Source: an uncultured beta proteobacterium (lineage in GTDB: Bacteria > Pseudomonadota > Gammaproteobacteria > Burkholderiales > Burkholderiaceae_C). Taken from it: DNA of 11,774 nt. A model generated the notes under the pieces. It had not been told where the DNA came from. It did no database searches and was given only the letters and a program-made list of their open reading frames with translations. The position numbers and the translations under genes are program-made. Positions 7,937-11,774 of the stretch are shown here, piece after piece; the stretch's first letter is position 1; every line of letters begins with the position of its first letter. The stretch lies in NCBI GenBank assembly GCA_903840825.1, contig CAIMHL010000013.1, positions 1-11,774 of the forward strand, in the 5' to 3' direction.

Positions 7937-7963
7937 AATGTGAATATTTGCTGTTTTAGACTC

Positions 7964-8000
7964 AAAGAGGCTTCTTGCGTACCAAGTTGGCCTCTTTTTT
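7964..8000 (+). terminator. Second hairpin with T-run between trxA and rho
   Basis: AAAGAGGC (7964-7971) pairs with GCCTCTTT (7990-7997). An inner CTTG/CAAG stem (7974-7977 / 7983-7986) lies in the loop, and the T-run extends to 8000. This has the classic intrinsic terminator layout, with a better U-tract than the first hairpin. It would stop trxA read-through before rho, or act as an attenuator if rho is also transcribed from upstream. Confidence 0.65.
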
Positions 8001-8005
8001 CCTGT

Positions 8006-8011
8006 CATAAT
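8006..8011 (+). promoter_or_regulatory. Candidate -10 element for rho
   Basis: CATAAT (8006-8011, 5 of 6 to consensus) lies just after the second hairpin and would give a rho leader of about 125 nt. No good -35 hexamer sits 16-18 bases upstream, since that position falls inside the terminator stem. Tentative. Confidence 0.3.
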
Positions 8012-8035
8012 CCAAAAACTTAATAGTCTCTTACC

Positions 8036-8142
8036 CCGAGACGATTCAAGTTCTCGGCTTAAAACCTGAGGCAGAGGCCAAATTACAGCCTCTCACAAAA
8101 CCTCCCCCTGCATTTCGTTCAACTCCCTTTCTGGGTCATTCC
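8036..8142 (+). promoter_or_regulatory. rho 5' leader with two hairpins and a C-rich, G-poor rut-like tract
   Basis: CCGAGA (8036-8041) can pair with TCTCGG (8052-8057), and AGAGGC (8073-8078) with GCCTCT (8088-8093). The 52 bases before the start codon (8091-8142) contain 21 C and 5 G, are pyrimidine-rich and appear little structured. Those are the features of a Rho-loading (rut) site. E. coli rho is known to be autogenously attenuated through its leader; a similar loop here is inference. There is no good Shine-Dalgarno, only GGG seven nt before the ATG, so translation initiation may be weak or depend on leader structure. Confidence 0.4.
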
Positions 8143-9408
8143 ATGCACTTAAACGAACTCAAGGCACTGCATGTGTCCGAAGTCCTCAAACAAGCCGAAG
8201 AACTTGAAATTGAAAACACGGGCCGCATGCGCAAGCAAGAGCTTATGTTTGCGATCATTAAAAAACGCGCCCGCACGGGAGAGCAGATCATTGCGGATGG
8301 TGTACTGGAAATTTTGCCAGACGGTTTTGGTTTTTTGCGCAGCCCCGACACCAGCTACACCGCTTCGACGGATGATATTTACATCAGTCCCAGCCAGGTT
8401 CGCCGCTTCAATCTTCACACCGGTGACATGATTGAAGGCGAAGTCCGCACCCCTAAAGATGGCGAGCGCTACTTTGCTTTGAACAAGCTGGACAAAGTGA
8501 ACGGCGGCGGCCCTGAAGAAAACAAACACAAGGTCATGTTCGAGAACTTGACGCCCCTGTTCCCCAACGAGCAGATGCGCTTGGAACGTGACAGCATCAA
8601 GTCCGAAGAAAACATCACCAGCCGTGTCATCGACATCATCGCGCCCATTGGCAAAGGCCAGCGCGCCTTGCTGGTCGCACCGCCAAAAAGCGGAAAAACC
8701 GTGATGATGCAGCACATTGCGCACGCCATTTCGGCTAATTACCCGAACAGCCACATGATGGTGTTGCTCATTGACGAGCGTCCCGAAGAAGTGACCGAGA
8801 TGCAGCGCACCGTGAAGGGCGAAGTGATCGCCTCCACGTTTGACGAACCCGCTGCGCGCCACGTTCACGTGGCTGAAATGGTGATTGAGCGCGCCAAGCG
8901 CTTGGTCGAGTTGAAAAAAGACGTCGTGATTTTGCTGGACTCCATCACCCGTCTGGCGCGCGCTTACAACAACGTGGTGCCCTCCTCCGGCAAAGTATTG
9001 ACCGGTGGTGTGGACTCCAATGCACTGCAACGCCCCAAACGATTCCTGGGCGCTGCACGCAATGTAGAAGAAGGCGGCTCACTGACCATCATTGCCACGG
9101 CACTGGTAGATACCGGTAGCCGTATGGATGAGGTCATTTTTGAAGAGTTCAAGGGCACGGGCAACAGTGAAATTCACTTAGACCGTCGCCTTTACGAAAA
9201 ACGGGTGTTCCCCTCCATTCAACTCAACCGCAGCGGTACGCGCCGCGAAGAGTTGCTGCTGGCCCCCGATATTTTGCAAAAGACCCGTATCCTGCGCCAA
9301 TTTTTGTACAACATGGATGAAGTTGAATCCATGGAAATGGTGCTCAAGCAAATGCGCGCCACCAAAACCAACGGCGAGTTTTTCGACATGATGCGTCGGG
9401 GCGGCTAA
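8143..9408 (+). CDS. rho: Transcription termination factor Rho
   Basis: Hexameric RNA-dependent ATPase and RNA/DNA helicase that ends transcription at rut-dependent sites. It has 421 residues, close to E. coli Rho (419), with no insertion domain. The N-terminal helical segment is followed by an OSB/cold-shock-like RNA-binding domain with the RNP1 stretch DGFGFLRS (60-67). The ATPase core has the R-loop/Walker A region IGKGQRALLVAPPKSGKT (169-186; K185), catalytic E212 in LIDERPEEV, Walker B VVILLD (261-266; D266), the Q-loop KVLTGGVDSNAL (284-295) and the likely arginine finger R367 in SGTRREE. The P-loop has Ser where E. coli has Ala (PPKSGKT), a conservative change. All key residues are present. 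It sits between trxA and rpmE2 on the same strand, with separate signals on both sides. Confidence 0.98.
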   Translation: MHLNELKALHVSEVLKQAEELEIENTGRMRKQELMFAIIKKRARTGEQIIADGVLEILPDGFGFLRSPDTSYTASTDDIYISPSQVRRFNLHTGDMIEGEVRTPKDGERYFALNKLDKVNGGGPEENKHKVMFENLTPLFPNEQMRLERDSIKSEENITSRVIDIIAPIGKGQRALLVAPPKSGKTVMMQHIAHAISANYPNSHMMVLLIDERPEEVTEMQRTVKGEVIASTFDEPAARHVHVAEMVIERAKRLVELKKDVVILLDSITRLARAYNNVVPSSGKVLTGGVDSNALQRPKRFLGAARNVEEGGSLTIIATALVDTGSRMDEVIFEEFKGTGNSEIHLDRRLYEKRVFPSIQLNRSGTRREELLLAPDILQKTRILRQFLYNMDEVESMEMVLKQMRATKTNGEFFDMMRRGG

Positions 9409-9410
9409 GC

Positions 9411-9416
9411 TATAAT
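9411..9416 (+). promoter_or_regulatory. Perfect -10 box (TATAAT) for rpmE2
   Basis: TATAAT begins 2 nt after the rho stop codon. TCGACA at 9383-9388 matches the -35 consensus at 5 of 6 positions but is 22 bases away, too far for a standard promoter, and the 16-18 spacing windows hold only poor hexamers. Transcription would start near 9423 and give an ~87-nt leader. This suggests that rpmE2 is expressed independently of rho. Confidence 0.5.
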
Positions 9417-9452
9417 TGATGGTTTTACGCGACAAGTACGTTGGATTTTTTA

Positions 9453-9474
9453 CTTAAGCAAAGGTTTGCTTAAG
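9453..9474 (+). promoter_or_regulatory. Perfect palindromic hairpin in the rpmE2 leader
   Basis: CTTAAGCAAA (9453-9462) and TTTGCTTAAG (9465-9474) are exact reverse complements separated by GG. The RNA would form about 9 bp with a 4-nt loop. The hairpin lies between the -10 box and the ribosome site, has no T-run after it, and is preceded by a T-rich tract (9446-9451). It could be a protein-binding leader element or a DNA operator. Leader-mediated autoregulation is known for some L31 genes in other phyla; a role here is inference. Confidence 0.5.
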
Positions 9475-9509
9475 GGCTCAACGCGGCTAGCGCAACTGAT
9501 GGAGAAAAT

Positions 9510-9782
9510 ATGAAAGAAGGCATTCACCCCAATTACCGCGAAGTTTGCTTCATGGACCTGTCCAATGGATTCAAATTCGTGACTCGCTCTTGCGCTAACG
9601 CCAAAGAGATGATCAAGATGGAAGACGGCCGCGAGTTGCCACTGTACAAGCTGGACACCTCCAGCGAGTCACACCCGTTCTACACGGGCACACAAAAATC
9701 TGTGGACAACATGGGTGGACGTGTTGAGCGTTTCCGCAATCGTTTTGGCAAAACCAAAACAGCTGAAGTTGCTGCTGCCTAA
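9510..9782 (+). CDS. rpmE2: 50S ribosomal protein bL31, type B (zinc-free)
   Basis: Large-subunit ribosomal protein at the intersubunit bridge, 90 residues. The start MKEGIHPNYREVCFMD, the central SSESHPFYTG (51-60) and GRVERFRNRFGK (70-81) are typical of type B L31. It has only two cysteines (C13, C28) and lacks the paired CxxC motifs of the zinc-binding type A form, so it should work without zinc. In bacteria with both forms, type B is usually the zinc-starvation paralogue and is Zur-regulated. Beside rho in betaproteobacteria it is commonly the housekeeping copy (recalled), and I see no clear Zur box here. GGAG five nt before the ATG fixes the start. It has its own -10 box, a leader hairpin and a strong terminator, so it is likely a single-gene unit. 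Confidence 0.96.
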   Translation: MKEGIHPNYREVCFMDLSNGFKFVTRSCANAKEMIKMEDGRELPLYKLDTSSESHPFYTGTQKSVDNMGGRVERFRNRFGKTKTAEVAAA

Positions 9783-9805
9783 TCAAGCAGACCACGCTTC
9801 TAGCC

Positions 9806-9838
9806 AAAGGCAGCCCGGTTTACCGAGCTGCCTTTTTT
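9806..9838 (+). terminator. Strong intrinsic terminator after rpmE2
   Basis: AAAGGCAGC (9806-9814) pairs with GCTGCCTTT (9827-9835). After one C/A mismatch, CGGT/ACCG closes a TT loop, and six T follow (9833-9838). An outer inverted repeat AGCCAAAG (9802-9809) / CTTTGGCT (9839-9846) brackets the hairpin, which may help it work in both directions. Confidence 0.9.
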
Positions 9839-9907
9839 CTTTGGCTTGCCATGCATTACCATGCCCCATATTGCATAGGCACCATTTATTCAGCGTAACT
9901 ATTTAGT

Positions 9908-11620
9908 GTGAACTACCCCACCCCCGCCATCGTTTCGCAAGGGGCCGTCAGGCGCTTGCCTCGGGCCGCGCTGCTGCTGTTCTGCCTTGCCTACGTGTTG
10001 CCTGGATTCATTGGACGAGGGCCGTGGAAAGGGGCGGACATCACCGCATTTGGCTACATGGCAGAGCTTGCGCTGGGCGTCAGCGACTGGTTTGCCCCCA
10101 AGTTACTTGGCTTGGCACCTGAAGTCGATGCGCTTTTGCCCTACTGGCTAGGGGCGTGGGCCATGCAAGTAGCACCCGCTTGGGTTTCACCAGACCTGGC
10201 TGCAAGAATTCCTTTTCTGCTGCTTCTTGTTTTGACCTTGATGGCCACTTGGTACGGCACCTACTATTTAGCCCGAAGCCCAGAGGCACAACCTGTCGCC
10301 TTTGCGTTTGGCGGCGAGGCCTTGCCGCCAGACTATGCCCGCGCCTTGGCGGATGGAGGCTTACTGGCCTTTATTGCTTGCCTGGGGTTGGCACAACTCT
10401 CCCATGAGACAACGCCTGCCCTAGCGCAACTGTGTTTTACCGCACTGACTTTCTACGCACTCGCGGCCCTGCCCTACCGAACCGTGACGCCGAAGCTGGC
10501 TGGCATTGCCGGTCTGGCTGGACTGGCCTTGTCTGGCGCGCCCACGATGGCCGCGCTGATTGGCACCGGCAGCGCCATCATTTACTTGCTGATACGCGCC
10601 CCAGAACCCGAATCTCTACGAAGCAAGCTACGGATGGCCCTGAGCATTTTGCTCGTCACCTGCGCCGTCATGGCATTGTCGAGCTTTCTGGATTTGTGGC
10701 GCTGGCGCATTGAATTTCCTGAGTCCACTGGGCAAGAGTGGCGTAGCTTGGGACGCCTGCTTATGTGGTTTACCTGGCCTGCCTGGCCCTTGGCACTTTG
10801 GACCTTGTGGCGTTGGCGACACCAATTAATTCGCCAAGGTGTGCTTGGCAGGCACCTCGCGCTCCCCCTGTGGTTTGTCAGCTTGTCTCTGGTAGCTACA
10901 TTCACCACGGCCTCGGCCGACCGCTCGCTTTTACTGGCATTGCCAGCGCTCGCCGCCCTCGCTGCCTTTTCCTTACCAACGCTTGGACGAAGTGTGGCGG
11001 CACTGATCGACTGGTTCACACTGCTCTTTTTTACAGGCTGCGCCTTGGTCATCTGGGTCGTTTGGATCGCCCTTCAAACAGGGGTGCCCCAGCAACCGGC
11101 TGCTAACGTAGCGCGGTTGGCCCCAGGGTTTGAGCATAGTTTTTCAATTGCTACTTTTTTAATAGCTACTCTAGCAACACTAGCATGGGCTTGGCTCACT
11201 AAATGGCGTATAGGTAGGCACCGCGCAGCCATTTGGAAAAGTCTTGTTTTACCCGCAGGTGGTGCGGCCTTGTGCTGGCTGCTGCTGATGACCTTGTGGT
11301 TGCCTTTGCTGGACTACGCACGCAGCTACAGCCCTCTGGTGCAGCGCGTTGTTCGGGTGGTCAAGGACGCTCCTTGCCTTGAAACGCAAGGACTTAGCCG
11401 TAGCCAGTTAGCCGCCTTGAAATTTCATGGCCAGCTGAACCTGGTCAACACAGGTTCTGAGGAGCAATGCCCATGGTTGATTATGGACAAAAGAAACTTA
11501 GCTTCACTTAATTTGTCGGCAAAACCACCCCTTTGGATAGTGGCGGACATGGTGCGGCACCCCTCGGATCAAGCCGAGACATTGGTGCTTTTCCGGCGGG
11601 CTCCCCGAGCGGCTCTCTGA
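9908..11620 (+). CDS. Polytopic membrane protein of the GT-C glycosyltransferase fold (ArnT/PMT-like)
   Basis: Inner-membrane protein of 570 residues with about 11-12 hydrophobic segments (for example 19-35, 102-121, 172-188, 242-260, 283-300, 319-333, 340-357, 367-389, 411-430, 447-467) and a ~100-residue soluble C-terminal tail. The first loop GRGPWKGADITAFGYM (36-51) stands where GT-C enzymes keep their catalytic acid loop, and D44 is the likely equivalent. ADRSLLLALPALAALAAF (337-354) resembles the PMT-family R-x-LLPALP segment. I infer transfer of a polyprenyl-phosphate-linked sugar to a lipid or protein acceptor in the periplasm; donor and acceptor are unknown. The start is a GTG at 9908 with no Shine-Dalgarno and a TAA four codons upstream in frame, so no earlier start exists. 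A repeat copy encodes much of the helix at 411-430. It follows the rpmE2 terminator, so it must have its own promoter. Confidence 0.7.
   Translation: MNYPTPAIVSQGAVRRLPRAALLLFCLAYVLPGFIGRGPWKGADITAFGYMAELALGVSDWFAPKLLGLAPEVDALLPYWLGAWAMQVAPAWVSPDLAARIPFLLLLVLTLMATWYGTYYLARSPEAQPVAFAFGGEALPPDYARALADGGLLAFIACLGLAQLSHETTPALAQLCFTALTFYALAALPYRTVTPKLAGIAGLAGLALSGAPTMAALIGTGSAIIYLLIRAPEPESLRSKLRMALSILLVTCAVMALSSFLDLWRWRIEFPESTGQEWRSLGRLLMWFTWPAWPLALWTLWRWRHQLIRQGVLGRHLALPLWFVSLSLVATFTTASADRSLLLALPALAALAAFSLPTLGRSVAALIDWFTLLFFTGCALVIWVVWIALQTGVPQQPAANVARLAPGFEHSFSIATFLIATLATLAWAWLTKWRIGRHRAAIWKSLVLPAGGAALCWLLLMTLWLPLLDYARSYSPLVQRVVRVVKDAPCLETQGLSRSQLAALKFHGQLNLVNTGSEEQCPWLIMDKRNLASLNLSAKPPLWIVADMVRHPSDQAETLVLFRRAPRAAL
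11140..11212 (+). repeat. Interspersed ATAGCT-type repeat, copy 4 (inside the GT-C gene, sense)
   Basis: The core ATAGCTACTCTAGCA (11162-11176) differs from copies 1 and 2 at two positions each. It is preceded by AATTGCTACTTTTTTA, and a GGCTTGGCTCACTAAATGGC stretch follows. The patch is A+T-rich and uses codons unlike its neighbours. It is translated as part of a transmembrane helix (SIATFLIATLATLAWAWL, residues 413-430), so the insertion kept both frame and hydrophobicity. Confidence 0.5.
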
Positions 11621-11657
11621 CAAATTTGGACGTCTGGTCGGGAACCTTGGCGTGAGA

Positions 11658-11774
11658 CTAACTTGTCAGGGGCCTGAGTCGACTGGCAGGGAAAATGATA
11701 GTGAAGGTTGAGCCTTTGCCCAGCAGACTCTCTATTTTCAACTCAGCCCCATGTCGCTGAGCGACGTGTTTGAC
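11658..11774 (-). CDS. phoR: Sensor histidine kinase, C-terminal end (probably PhoR), cut by the window edge
   Basis: The last 38 residues and TAG stop of a minus-strand gene are present. VKHVAQRHGAELKIESLLGK is followed by GSTFTIIFP, the end of a HATPase_c domain: the helix after the G-x-G-L lid, then the G-x-GS-T-F strand. The VKHV..RH wording resembles PhoR, the phosphate-starvation sensor kinase that phosphorylates PhoB, and phoR-phoB beside this membrane protein fits my recollection of Comamonadaceae gene order. The kinase family is clear; the PhoR assignment is inferred because the sensor and H-box regions are outside the window. It converges on the GT-C gene with 37 bases between stops, in which I see no strong hairpin. 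Confidence 0.65.
   Translation of the reverse strand, partial: VKHVAQRHGAELKIESLLGKGSTFTIIFPASRLRPLTS

Noticed and set aside
8149..9030. 293-codon open frame on - opposite rho
   Set aside because: Rho is certain here. The antisense translation is rich in His, Phe and Val, typical of a shadow frame.
9383..9416. TCGACA (9383) with TATAAT (9411) as a complete promoter
   Set aside because: The 22-base spacing is too long for sigma-70. Only the -10 box is kept as a candidate.
11621..11657. Terminator between the converging GT-C and histidine kinase genes
   Set aside because: Only a short GACGTC palindrome is visible; no G+C-rich stem with a T-run on either strand.
1..11774. tRNA, rRNA, CRISPR arrays, insertion sequences, attachment sites
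   Set aside because: Looked for on both strands; no cloverleaf, regular spaced repeats, transposase or terminal inverted repeats were seen.

Overview
The window reads as a chromosomal housekeeping segment from a betaproteobacterium, most likely Comamonadaceae (Rhodoferax/Polaromonas type). The grounds are the protein sequences, the order addB-addA beside trxA-rho-rpmE2, and short interspersed repeats with an ATAGCTGCT core of a kind I remember as common in that family. The first ~120 bases differ: they are about 37% G+C (44 of 120, counted) and encode a PrmC/HemK fragment that looks Bacteroidetes-like. The left edge may therefore be a chimeric contig end.

Layout. 1-132: PrmC-like fragment on +, broken where its catalytic motif should begin. 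110-274: small ORF on -, perhaps the N-terminus of a membrane protein cut by the same junction. 319-7482: a minus-strand cluster transcribed addB -> addA -> FAD-dependent flavoprotein. addB and addA are 2 nt apart, and the flavoprotein follows 40 nt later. 7483-7569: divergent intergenic region. 7570-9782: plus-strand trxA, rho and rpmE2, each with its own leader or terminator signals. 9908-11620: a large polytopic GT-C (ArnT/PMT-like) membrane protein on +. 11658-11774: convergent C-terminus of a sensor histidine kinase, probably PhoR, running off the right edge.

Function. AddA and AddB form the helicase-nuclease that processes double-strand DNA ends for RecA-dependent repair. Both nuclease sites and the AddB Fe-S cysteines are visible, and the only ATPase motor is in AddA. 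TrxA is the general disulfide reductant, Rho the transcription termination helicase, and bL31B the zinc-free form of ribosomal protein L31. I see no phage, IS, CRISPR, tRNA or rRNA.

The less ordinary signals are: (1) four copies of a 15-base core repeat, all in the same orientation, embedded in-frame in addA (two), addB and the GT-C gene; (2) a trxA-rho intergenic region with two terminator hairpins, a repeated AGAGGC/GCCTCT arm pair and a C-rich, G-poor tract before rho; (3) a perfect 10-bp hairpin in the rpmE2 leader; and (4) the likely foreign left end. I did not find a convincing undescribed multi-gene system.
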